Part shown: in pieces, positions 1-5,523 of the stretch | How positions within the stretch are numbered: position 1 is the first letter of the stretch | Layout of the letters: every line of letters starts with the position of its first letter | Source of the DNA: JBGOUV01 sp041477815 | GTDB lineage: Bacteria > Acidobacteriota > Terriglobia > Bryobacterales > JACQDG01 | Assembly (NCBI GenBank): GCA_041477815.1 | Contig: JBGOUV010000366.1 | Coordinates: 1 to 7,180 of the forward strand | DNA length: 7,180 nucleotides | Direction: 5' to 3' | Made by a program: the position numbers and the translations under genes | Notes under the pieces: model-generated | Databases searched by the model: none | The model's input: the letters and a program-made list of their open reading frames with translations, nothing else | What the model was told of the DNA's origin: nothing

Positions 1-138
1 ACGAGTTTCTGGCGGTACGGAATGAAGAGCCAAAACGTTATGTGTGGCGCGCGAAGGGGGAGGATATCCTACGAAAGATTGAGCGGGCCAAAGCGGTGCT
101 AGCTCGGATTATTGATGGTTAATTCAATTACAGGACAC
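1..138 (+). mobile_element. Right end of an IS630-family insertion sequence (partial)
   Basis: The window opens inside an IS630-type element: the end of its transposase gene (stop at 122) is followed by only 16 bases before a TA dinucleotide at 139-140, beyond which minus-strand higB coding sequence resumes in the expected reading. IS630/Tc1-type elements insert at TA and duplicate it, and read from outside inward the end here is GTGTCCTGTAATT, which resembles ends I recall for this family. The left end lies outside the window, so neither the inverted repeat partner nor the second TA can be seen. The exact boundary is inferred from the higB reading frame, not from a matched repeat. Confidence 0.6.
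3..122 (+). CDS. IS630-family transposase, C-terminal fragment
   Basis: Thirty-nine codons of an open frame run in from the left edge and end with TAA. The peptide contains EFLAVRNEEPKRYVW followed by a helix-like tail with ILRKIERAKAVL. This matches the usual C-terminus of IS630-family DDE transposases, where a 'FL..N..PKPFVW' segment is followed by '..IL.KI.RAK'. The catalytic DDE residues would lie upstream, outside the window, so activity cannot be judged. In the family this enzyme cuts and pastes the element at TA dinucleotides. The frame runs toward the interrupted higB gene and ends just before the inferred end of the element. Recognition rests on a short but characteristic tail; an unrelated protein ending this way is possible but unlikely. 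Confidence 0.72.
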   Translation, partial: EFLAVRNEEPKRYVWRAKGEDILRKIERAKAVLARIIDG

Positions 139-424
139 TAGTCCGTGATCTCGACTTCGTAGGCATCTCCAGCTTCCCAGCGAAAACAGACCCGATACTG
201 CTCGTTGATCCGGATGCTGTGTGTCGCGCCCCGGTCGCCCCTCAACCGTTCCCGGCGGTTGCCGGGAGGAACCGCCAGATCGCGCAGGCCGCGCACCCGA
301 TTGATCTGGTCGAGCTTCTCCGCCCAGGGGCCCACAGCGCTCGTGGACAAGTGCGCCGGGCAGCGGAGGTGTCCGACCCGTCAAGGATGTCCTCCGTTCC
401 CCTATCTCGAAACGAGCGTATCAC
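138..424 (-). pseudogene. higB: Broken higB-type toxin gene (RelE/ParE fold)
   Basis: The N-terminal part, from a GTG at 424, reads IRSFRDRGTEDILDG...ARRTCPRALWA. The C-terminal part, in a different frame, reads WAEKLDQIN...LRDLAVPPGNRRERL, then SIRINEQYRVCFRW and VEITD. Together these are the classic HigB/plasmid-maintenance killer signature ('K.LD.LN...L.DL.VPPGNR.E.L.GDR...SIRIN.Q.R.CF.W'). In the family HigB is a ribosome-dependent mRNA interferase neutralised by HigA, encoded just downstream. The frames differ by one base at the G-run 327-330; restoring one base gives PRALWAPWAEKLD, which fits family spacing. The usual ITDYH ending is cut to ITD-stop, because the Tyr codon becomes TAG where IS630 DNA begins. 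Two lesions make the gene very probably dead. higA would lie left of the IS, outside the window. A homopolymer error in the assembly could explain the frameshift but not the IS junction. Confidence 0.8.
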
Positions 425-703
425 CTACTACATCATACCTACTCCACCCAGTTCTCCTGTTCCTTCTTGGGATGCTGGGCGGCGCTGCGACGCTTGCCCT
501 TCGGGGGGGATGGCGTGGCCGGCCGGGCCGCACGAAATCACAGGGTCTTCCAGGAACTTCCCGAGGGCCAACACCGTTGCCGAACCGTTAACAGTTTCCA
601 CCCGGGCGATCGTGCGATTGCCGCTCCACGAGCGAGACGCCGCAGCCGGGAGCACCGCTTCCACATGAGCGATGCCGCGCCCTATGGCTGGTAAGGACTT
701 GAG
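425..703. other. Unassigned segment between higB relic and tRNA remnant
   Basis: About 280 bases without a gene that I can name. On the minus strand one open frame through 690-445 contains the protein-like stretch NRTIARVETVNGSATVLALG followed by KFLEDPV. A second minus frame ending in TAG at 439-441 contains KGKRRSAAQHPKKEQENWVE, with a run of seven G (plus strand, 503-509) close to the place where one would have to change frame. This looks like the tail of a decayed gene, but I recognise neither piece and no start or ribosome site is convincing. It may be cargo or flank of the element whose edge is marked by the tRNA remnant. Confidence 0.35.
432..437 (-). promoter_or_regulatory. Possible -10 element for the higB relic
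   Basis: On the minus strand TATGAT (5 of 6 to TATAAT) lies 7 bases before the GTG at 424. Transcription would then start at or next to the start codon, giving a leaderless message. No convincing -35 box is seen 16-18 bases upstream, and two in-frame TAG codons stand directly before the GTG, so translation cannot start further upstream. This is suggestive only. Confidence 0.3.
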
Positions 704-754
704 TGGTGGGCGCGACCGGACTCGAAACCTGTGACCTCTTGCCTGTGAAGCGAG
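704..754 (-). pseudogene. Degenerate 3' half of tRNA-Val (anticodon CAC)
   Basis: Read on the minus strand, the segment has an anticodon stem-loop with CTTCACA, the anticodon-stem 3' strand GCAAG, variable bases AGGTC, a T arm around GGTTTCGAGTCC, the acceptor strand CGCGCCC, discriminator A and an encoded CCA (complement at 704-706). The order and spacing match the 3' half of bacterial tRNA-Val(CAC). It is degenerate: one extra T in the T arm, a broken T-stem pair, and a mismatch in the anticodon stem (C instead of T). The D arm and the 5' acceptor strand are absent, so it cannot be a working tRNA. tRNA 3' halves are common integrase attachment sites, so this may be an old att scar. The plus-strand open frame across it (VGATGLET...) is the familiar antisense-tRNA artefact. 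Confidence 0.6.
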
Positions 755-761
755 GGGTGGG

Positions 762-1265
762 CTACTCTTTGGAGGCATGGCCGACTTCATGGCCATCTCT
801 AGGGCTTCCAGATTCAGTCTGCCGCTCTTGCGAAGATCCTGGAAGATCATCTCCGGCAGCCGACTTACTTCGCGCGCGACTTCCAGCCGGATCGCTGCGG
901 CCGTTTTCCTCCTCCGGCGACGCCGCGGCTTCGGCGAGGGGGCGCAATTGGCAGATCCGGGTGTTGATCTCCACGAACCGCCGGCGGAGTTGTTGGAACT
1001 TTCGAAACTCCGCCACTTCGCGCTCCGCCTTGGCCAGCGCGGCGGAGCTCGGCAGGGCTTCGGTGACGGTCTTGCCTGCGAGCTTGTAAGTAAGCCGATC
1101 AGTGGGTCCGTGTCCGGGTTGGTGGGGGCGGTGACAGCGGCAGTTCAGCCTGCCGCACCGACCCGATGTTGCGGTGATGGAACCGGGACGAAAATCGCCC
1201 AGCTCGGTCAACTGGCGCACGATATGGGAGCGCTGCTGCTCCAGATCCTGGAGGGAAAGCGGCAA
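762..1265 (-). CDS. DUF6788 family protein, transposon-associated
   Basis: I start this 167-residue protein at a TTG (1263-1265) because a strong purine-rich site (AGAGGAGG) lies just upstream and the DUF6788 similarity begins soon after. Its core reads LGDFRPGSI..., then CGRLNCRCHRP, then PGHGP, then KTVTEALP, and ends with the coiled region REVAEFRKFQQL and ICQLRPL. This is the DUF6788 pattern ('L..FRPGSL...CGKPNC.C....HGP'); the paired cysteines CGRLNCRC look metal-binding. Such proteins are often encoded directly upstream of ISKra4-type transposases; their role is unknown to me. The last about 46 residues (after SPEEEN) look non-native: a different frame over the same DNA encodes the transposase stub. 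The natural end is therefore uncertain, and the present tail is probably an out-of-frame reading or an overlap with the transposase gene. Confidence 0.68.
   Translation of the reverse strand: MPLSLQDLEQQRSHIVRQLTELGDFRPGSITATSGRCGRLNCRCHRPHQPGHGPTDRLTYKLAGKTVTEALPSSAALAKAEREVAEFRKFQQLRRRFVEINTRICQLRPLAEAAASPEEENGRSDPAGSRARSKSAAGDDLPGSSQERQTESGSPRDGHEVGHASKE
776..904 (-). pseudogene. ISKra4-family transposase, N-terminal stub
   Basis: In the +1 frame relative to the DUF6788 gene the DNA encodes TAAAIRLEVAREVSRL, then MIFQDLRKSGRLNLEALE and MAMKSAM. This is the expected N-terminal stretch of ISKra4-type transposases ('AI..EVAREV...I...L...G.LDLEA.EMA.RSAMH.AGA'). Family similarity stops after KSAM; the following residues PPKSSPP come from sequence leading into the tRNA remnant. 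The catalytic core is missing, so the gene is dead. The shift between the DUF6788 frame and this frame falls at a run of four A in GGAAAAC (complement near 905-910). That could be a natural frameshift or overlap site of the two-gene element, or a mutation. The stub supports reading 776-1265 as one truncated ISKra4-like unit. Confidence 0.62.
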
Positions 1266-1285
1266 AGGAGGCCTCCTCTCCCCTA

Positions 1286-1300
1286 GCGTATCATATACGC
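1286..1300. repeat. Perfect 6-bp inverted repeat with 3-bp centre
   Basis: GCGTAT-CAT-ATACGC is a perfect inverted repeat of 15 bases, 20 bases upstream of the DUF6788 start and 46 bases upstream of the -35 box assigned to the regulator gene. It is too short, and lacks a T-run, to be a terminator. It could be an operator for a dimeric repressor, or part of the outer end of the ISKra4-like unit. Nothing in the window decides between these. Confidence 0.4.
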
Positions 1301-1345
1301 ACGGATTCTTCCCGAAAAGAAGGCCCCCCCCCAAGAATTAGCCTG

Positions 1346-1375
1346 TAGACACCCGGGCCACAATACGTGTAAAAT
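1346..1375 (+). promoter_or_regulatory. Putative sigma-70-type promoter of the regulator operon
   Basis: TAGACA (1346-1351, 5 of 6 to TTGACA) and TAAAAT (1370-1375, 5 of 6 to TATAAT) are separated by 18 bases. A start near 1382 would leave a leader of about 110 bases before the ATG at 1493. A second -10-like TACAAT lies at 1411-1416 but lacks a -35 partner. I find no -24/-12 sigma-54 box (GG-N10-GC) in 1300-1492, so the activator gene does not look sigma-54-dependent itself. In a GC-rich genome the match is better than most chance hits, but it is unproven. Confidence 0.45.
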
Positions 1376-1492
1376 TGAGGACATCCCCCACCGGGAAGAA
1401 TTTGTGAGTGTACAATGCAGCCGTTGCCGCCTTCCTCGTGTGGCCAGAAGTAACGGAGATGGCAGCCGCGGTGAAGTTCATTCGGGACTATC

Positions 1493-2866
1493 ATGACCAG
1501 GTTGTTGATCCAATCGGGTAACCGCTCCCTGCAAGGCGTCTTGGCGCTTACCCTGGGGGATGATTACGAAGTCCGCGTCGAGGCGGACAAAGAGAAGGTG
1601 AAACAGGCGCTTTCCAAGCGCCAGGCGGACGTTCTGATCCTGGACCTGGTGGACAACAACGATACATTGAAAGGTGCTCTAAATTACATATCGGAACTCC
1701 AGGTCTACAAGACGCCTATTCTGGCGATGACGGACGATGACAGCCGGTCAACCGCCATGGCGCTTGTGGAGCACGGGGTTTATGACTATTTCCGTACGCC
1801 TCCTCATCTATTAGAGCTAAAGCTCGTGATTCGTAGGGCTTACGAGCAGGCTCAACTCCGCCGGAGCCTGGAGGAAGTCAGCAAGAAGCTCCATGATCTC
1901 ACTAGTTGCGACCAACTGACCGGATCCACGGCCCAAATGCAAGTGGTTTACGACCTCATTCGCAGGGTCAGCAATCTGAGCGCCTTCGTGCTGATTCAGG
2001 GAGAGAGTGGGACAGGCAAGGGACTGGTGGCGCGGGCCATCCACAACCTGAGCAAGAGGGCGGAGGCTCCCTTTGTGACGGTTTCCTGCGGGGCGATTCC
2101 TGAAACGCTTATCGAAGCCGAGCTTTTCGGCTCTGAGAAAGGAGCGTACACCGGCTCCTTCCGGCCCCGGGAGGGGTATCTGGAGCAGGCTGCCGAAGGC
2201 ACGATCCTGCTCGACGAAATCGGTGAACTGGGATTGCCGACGCAGGTAAAGCTGCTGCGGCTGCTCCAGGAGAAGGAATTCTGCCGGCTGGGAAGCAGCA
2301 AGCCTATCCCGCTGCGAGCGAGGGTCCTGTTTGCGACGCATAGAAACCTGGCCGAGATGGTGAAGGAAGGCTTGTTCCGGCAGGATCTGTATTTTCGGGT
2401 GAATGTTCTGACGATCGAGCTGCCGGCCCTTCGAGAGCGGCCGGAAGATATCACGTCCCTGGCGAACCACTTTCTCGGTCAATATGCGAAGACCTACCAG
2501 AAGCCGGTACAGGGAATCCATCCCGCAGCGATGGAGATCCTCGTCGGCCACGAGTGGCCCGGCAACGTGAGAGAGCTCGAAAACGTTATCCAAAGGGCCG
2601 TAATTCTCAGCGAGGGCCAGTTCATTGGGACTTCGGACCTTCCCGAGACGCTTCACGCCAGGATCCCAGAGGAGGAGCAGGAGCCCGGGGACGTCTCGGA
2701 GAGTTCACTCGAGGAACAGCTCAAGGACTACAAAGTCAAGCTGGTGAACCAGGCGCTGCAGGCCTCCAACGGGAATAAGACCGTGGCCGCTCGCCGCCTG
2801 AGCATCACCCGCGCCTACTTGTACCGGCTTCTTCGCCTGGGTGAAACGGACAGCCGAGTAGCCTAG
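1493..2866 (+). CDS. NtrC-type sigma-54 activator with degenerate receiver domain
   Basis: This 457-residue protein should activate sigma-54 RNA polymerase by ATP hydrolysis. Residues 1-120 are receiver-like. The phospho-acceptor position is kept (LILD, D51) and so is T80, but the acidic pair near residue 7 is replaced by Q7-S8 and the conserved Lys before Pro is T102, so ordinary phosphorylation is doubtful. The AAA+ domain spans about 140-385: Walker A GESGTGKG (170-177), sigma-54 contact loop GAYTGS (217-222, normally GAFTGA), Walker B ILLDE (238-242), the arginine-finger region FRQDLYFR (295-302) and sensor II WPGNVREL (355-362). A Fis-type helix-turn-helix fills 406-450 (GNKTVAARRLSITRAYLYRLL). 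The start is the first ATG; its ribosome site is weak. Length and layout resemble the PrsR-like activators of exopolysaccharide/PEP-CTERM loci, but I cannot confirm that subfamily. It is probably co-transcribed with the membrane protein that follows 4 bases later. Confidence 0.92.
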   Translation: MTRLLIQSGNRSLQGVLALTLGDDYEVRVEADKEKVKQALSKRQADVLILDLVDNNDTLKGALNYISELQVYKTPILAMTDDDSRSTAMALVEHGVYDYFRTPPHLLELKLVIRRAYEQAQLRRSLEEVSKKLHDLTSCDQLTGSTAQMQVVYDLIRRVSNLSAFVLIQGESGTGKGLVARAIHNLSKRAEAPFVTVSCGAIPETLIEAELFGSEKGAYTGSFRPREGYLEQAAEGTILLDEIGELGLPTQVKLLRLLQEKEFCRLGSSKPIPLRARVLFATHRNLAEMVKEGLFRQDLYFRVNVLTIELPALRERPEDITSLANHFLGQYAKTYQKPVQGIHPAAMEILVGHEWPGNVRELENVIQRAVILSEGQFIGTSDLPETLHARIPEEEQEPGDVSESSLEEQLKDYKVKLVNQALQASNGNKTVAARRLSITRAYLYRLLRLGETDSRVA

Positions 2867-2870
2867 GGCG

Positions 2871-4400
2871 ATGAGGTCGGGTCCAGCGATAGACCAGCCC
2901 GGGCCGGTTCCGGAAAGGGCAGCGCCTCCGCCTGCCGTCCCGCTTTCCCGCCTTGTTCTTTCGTTCCCAGTAATGCTGGCGTTCGCGCTGGCGGTGCTCA
3001 TCTTCTTCAGCGCGCGCAATCGGTTCAGCGATCCGGACACCTGGTGGCACCTGAAAGTAGGGGAGTCGATCTGGAACACGCGGTCAATCCCGCACCAGGA
3101 CCAGTATTCCTACACCACCAATCACCACTCCTGGATCGCCCACGAGTGGCTCGCCGAGGTCAGCCTCTATGGCGCCTACAAGCTGGGCGGCTATCGCGGG
3201 CTCTGGCTGTGGCTGGCCGGCTTTGGCTCGCTTCTTTGCATTCTGGTCTACGCCCTTTGCTCGCTTTACTCCGGCAATGCCAAAGTGTCGCTGCTGGGGG
3301 GCCTGGTGGGCTGGTTTTTCGCCACCGTCAGCCTGGCGTTGCGCCCGCTGCTGCTGGGCCATATATTCCTGATCGTCGAGCTCCTTTTGCTGCACCTCGG
3401 CCGGTCGCGGGATCGCCGCTGGTTCTGGGGATTGCCTCCGCTGTTTGCCGTGTGGGTGAACTGTCATGGCTCTCATATTTTCGGGCTGGGAGTGGCGGCC
3501 CTCTTCCTGTTTTGCTCCTTCTTCGACTTTAGGGCCGGGCAGTTGTTCTCGGAGCGCTGGGACCGCCGCACGCGGCTGCTGCTGGGCGCCATCCTGCCGC
3601 TGTGCGCCGCGGCCCTGATGATCAACCCCATCGGCTGGCGCCTGCCGGCCTATCCGCTGGATCTGCTGTTCAAGCAGAGCAACAACCTGGCGTACATTTC
3701 CGAGTGGCGGCCTCTGAGCTTCAAGGAACCCTGGGGCCTGGGGCTGTTCGCGGTGGCGGCGCTGGGAGGCGTGGTGGTGCTGCTGCGCCGCGCGTCGCTG
3801 CGCCTGGAGGAAGTGCTCCTGATCCTGCTGGGTTTGTGGATGGGAATGCGCCACACGCGGATGGTGTTTGTCTTCGGTATCCTGGCCGCGCCGATCCTGT
3901 GCCGGCTGCTCGCCGACTTATGGGAACGCTGGGACCCCTGGCGAGACAACCGCGTGGCCAACACGGTCATGATCCTGGCTTCGACCGCCCTGCTGATCGC
4001 GGCCACGCCCACCGTCCCGGAGCTGGAGCGCCAGGTGGAGAAATCGAACCCCGTCAAGGCGGTCCAATTCATCCGGCAGGCGGGACTCGCCGGCCCCATG
4101 CTGAACGAGTATGTATGGGGAGGATACCTGATCTGGGCCTTGCCCGAGCACCCGACCTACGTGGATGGCCGCACCGACATCTTCGACTGGACGGGCGTGT
4201 TCATGGAATACGGCCGCTGGTCGAACCTGCAGGAAGATCCCCGCCTGGTGCTGGAGAAGCGCAAGATCAATTTCTGCCTGGTGAGCAAGGACGCCACGAT
4301 AGTGGAGGTTTTTCCTTTCCTTCCGGGGTGGAAGAAGGTGTACTCCGACGAGGTGGCGGCGGTGTTCGCCAGGAGCCCGGCGGGGTCCGGGTCCCCCTGA
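2871..4400 (+). CDS. Polytopic GT-C-like membrane protein (DPDTWWHL family)
   Basis: This 509-residue protein has a Pro-rich N-terminal cytoplasmic tail, a first hydrophobic helix at about 28-47 and roughly ten more helices up to about 385, then a soluble C-terminal domain. Right after helix 1 comes SDPDTWWHLKVG (D54, D56, H60), then HQDQYSYT (D77) and WIAHEWLAE. This layout is typical of GT-C glycosyltransferases, where acidic residues in the first extracytoplasmic loop bind metal or a lipid-phosphate sugar donor. The C-terminal part has N-E-Y-x-W-G-G-Y-L-I-W (412-422) and V-D-G-R-T-D (431-436), conserved in this uncharacterised family as I remember it. Substrate is unknown; transfer of a sugar to a surface glycan or protein is the likeliest role. 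It starts 4 bases after the regulator stop, which suggests translational coupling. A non-enzymatic membrane role remains possible. Confidence 0.75.
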   Translation: MRSGPAIDQPGPVPERAAPPPAVPLSRLVLSFPVMLAFALAVLIFFSARNRFSDPDTWWHLKVGESIWNTRSIPHQDQYSYTTNHHSWIAHEWLAEVSLYGAYKLGGYRGLWLWLAGFGSLLCILVYALCSLYSGNAKVSLLGGLVGWFFATVSLALRPLLLGHIFLIVELLLLHLGRSRDRRWFWGLPPLFAVWVNCHGSHIFGLGVAALFLFCSFFDFRAGQLFSERWDRRTRLLLGAILPLCAAALMINPIGWRLPAYPLDLLFKQSNNLAYISEWRPLSFKEPWGLGLFAVAALGGVVVLLRRASLRLEEVLLILLGLWMGMRHTRMVFVFGILAAPILCRLLADLWERWDPWRDNRVANTVMILASTALLIAATPTVPELERQVEKSNPVKAVQFIRQAGLAGPMLNEYVWGGYLIWALPEHPTYVDGRTDIFDWTGVFMEYGRWSNLQEDPRLVLEKRKINFCLVSKDATIVEVFPFLPGWKKVYSDEVAAVFARSPAGSGSP

Positions 4401-4416
4401 AGGTGGTTCTGCGGGT
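4401..4416. other. 16-base convergent gap without a clear terminator
   Basis: The plus-strand operon ends with TGA at 4398-4400 and the minus-strand GT87 gene with TAA at 4419-4417. I see no stem with a T-run in the gap on either strand. The GC-rich GGGGTCCGGGTCCCC at 4383-4397 could fold weakly, but it lies within coding sequence. Transcripts from the two sides may overlap. Confidence 0.5.
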
Positions 4417-5523
4417 TTAGCGATTGGTGGATAAATACGGCTGGGCGGGTATGGCGCCTGCCCGAGGGCCGCGCAAGTGCCAGGCCACGACCCCGAGCCA
4501 TACGAGTAAGAGCAGCGGCGTGCCGGCGGGCCACGGGGGGTCGCCGGCGGTGAAGACCAGGTAGACGACCGGCAGGAGCAGCAGGCCGGTGAATACGCGC
4601 ACGCCCGATCCGAAGGTCAAAAACGGAGGCAGGGCTACTAGCAGAAGACTGTGGTCATAGATGTAAGAATGGGGCGCTACCAGGAGGCTGCCCGCCAGCA
4701 CCAGCCCGACACCGTGCTCCAGGCGGGAGGTGTGCCGCAGCGCCCACCACACTAGAGCAATCGTCAGAACCGCCAGCCAAGGGGCGAATCCGGCGGGGAC
4801 CGACGCCAGGGAGGTCATGTGCTCCTGCCAGGGGTTAAAGGTTGGCTGCCGGATTTGCCGGAGGTAATGAACCGGCCAAGACCAGCCCGCCGACAGGAAA
4901 GAGATTCCGTTGAGCACCGCAGATCCGAGTACCAGCCCCTTGAAAAGCATCCCCAGGCGGAAAGACCACAACAGCAAAGGAAGCAACACGAACAGATGGA
5001 GCTTGTTGCAGGCGCACAGGGACAACAGCAACCCAGCGGTAAAATGCCGGCCCCGGCTGCAGCAGCGCAGCGCGAGAGCCACACCGAGGAGAAGCAAGGC
5101 CGAGTCCTGCCCCACCACCCAGGAGTTAATCAGAGGGAGAGAAAGACCCGCAAACGGCAGCGCTTGTCTATAAGGCGAAACGGCCAGGAACGCCACGGCG
5201 GCCAGCGCCAGAATAACCTGCCAGGTCCAGAAGGCGGCGGGATACGAGAGCTTGCCAAGCGGCGCAAGAGCCTCGGCCACCCACGGCATCCGGGGGAAAG
5301 TTATGTTGCTCGCCGTATCCGGCAGCCGGTAACCGGTGGACTCCACAAGAACTTCTCGAACCCCGCGCGATTCGTAGAGCCTTGGGGAGCCGGCCAAGCG
5401 GGCGCCGGCATAGAAGACCTTGAAGTCAGTGTATTTCGTCCGAAAATATGGATTCTGAAGACTTAGGTAGAGCATCAGCACGAAACTGAGGACTGACAGA
5501 AGCGCGCTGCCGAGCCGGCTCAC
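4417..5523 (-). CDS. GT87 (DUF2029) family membrane glycosyltransferase, third in tandem
   Basis: I start at GTG 5523 because it overlaps the upstream stop as GTGA and places the first hydrophobic helix at the N-terminus; the open frame further upstream runs only over the preceding gene. This gives 368 residues with about ten membrane helices. TDFKVFYAGARL (D33) follows helix 1; GT87 enzymes such as mycobacterial PimE use an Asp in this place and polyprenyl-phosphate sugar donors on the outer face of the membrane. An AFWTWQ segment and GQDSALLLLG follow, and near the C-terminus APHSYIYDHSLL (283-294) matches the H-[ST]-Y-x-x-D-x-S pattern seen in its two neighbours. Acceptor and sugar are unknown. 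It is more diverged than the two upstream copies, so it probably has a different specificity. It is last in the operon and converges on the GT-C-like gene. Confidence 0.82.
   Translation of the reverse strand: MSRLGSALLSVLSFVLMLYLSLQNPYFRTKYTDFKVFYAGARLAGSPRLYESRGVREVLVESTGYRLPDTASNITFPRMPWVAEALAPLGKLSYPAAFWTWQVILALAAVAFLAVSPYRQALPFAGLSLPLINSWVVGQDSALLLLGVALALRCCSRGRHFTAGLLLSLCACNKLHLFVLLPLLLWSFRLGMLFKGLVLGSAVLNGISFLSAGWSWPVHYLRQIRQPTFNPWQEHMTSLASVPAGFAPWLAVLTIALVWWALRHTSRLEHGVGLVLAGSLLVAPHSYIYDHSLLLVALPPFLTFGSGVRVFTGLLLLPVVYLVFTAGDPPWPAGTPLLLLVWLGVVAWHLRGPRAGAIPAQPYLSTNR

Noticed and set aside
703..1089. Plus-strand open frame beginning VGATGLETCDLL
   Set aside because: Its start is antisense to the tRNA remnant (a well-known type of false gene) and the rest is antisense to the DUF6788/transposase coding sequence.
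1291..1494. Minus-strand frame of 67 codons in the regulator promoter region
   Set aside because: No ribosome site or family resemblance, and it covers a credible promoter on the other strand.
1817..2656. Long minus-strand open frame (279 codons) opposite the activator gene
   Set aside because: It mirrors the strongly conserved AAA+ coding sequence and has no recognisable domain; a GC-rich shadow frame.
3084..3854. Minus-strand open frame (256 codons) opposite the GT-C-like gene
   Set aside because: Gln/Arg/Ala-rich composition without domains, the typical antisense image of Leu-rich membrane helices.
4383..4397. GC-rich GGGGTCCGGGTCCCC as a terminator
   Set aside because: It lies inside the coding sequence, forms only a short stem and has no following T-run.
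4819..5466. Plus-strand open frame (215 codons) opposite the third GT87 gene
   Set aside because: Same kind of polar, low-complexity antisense frame; no supporting motif.
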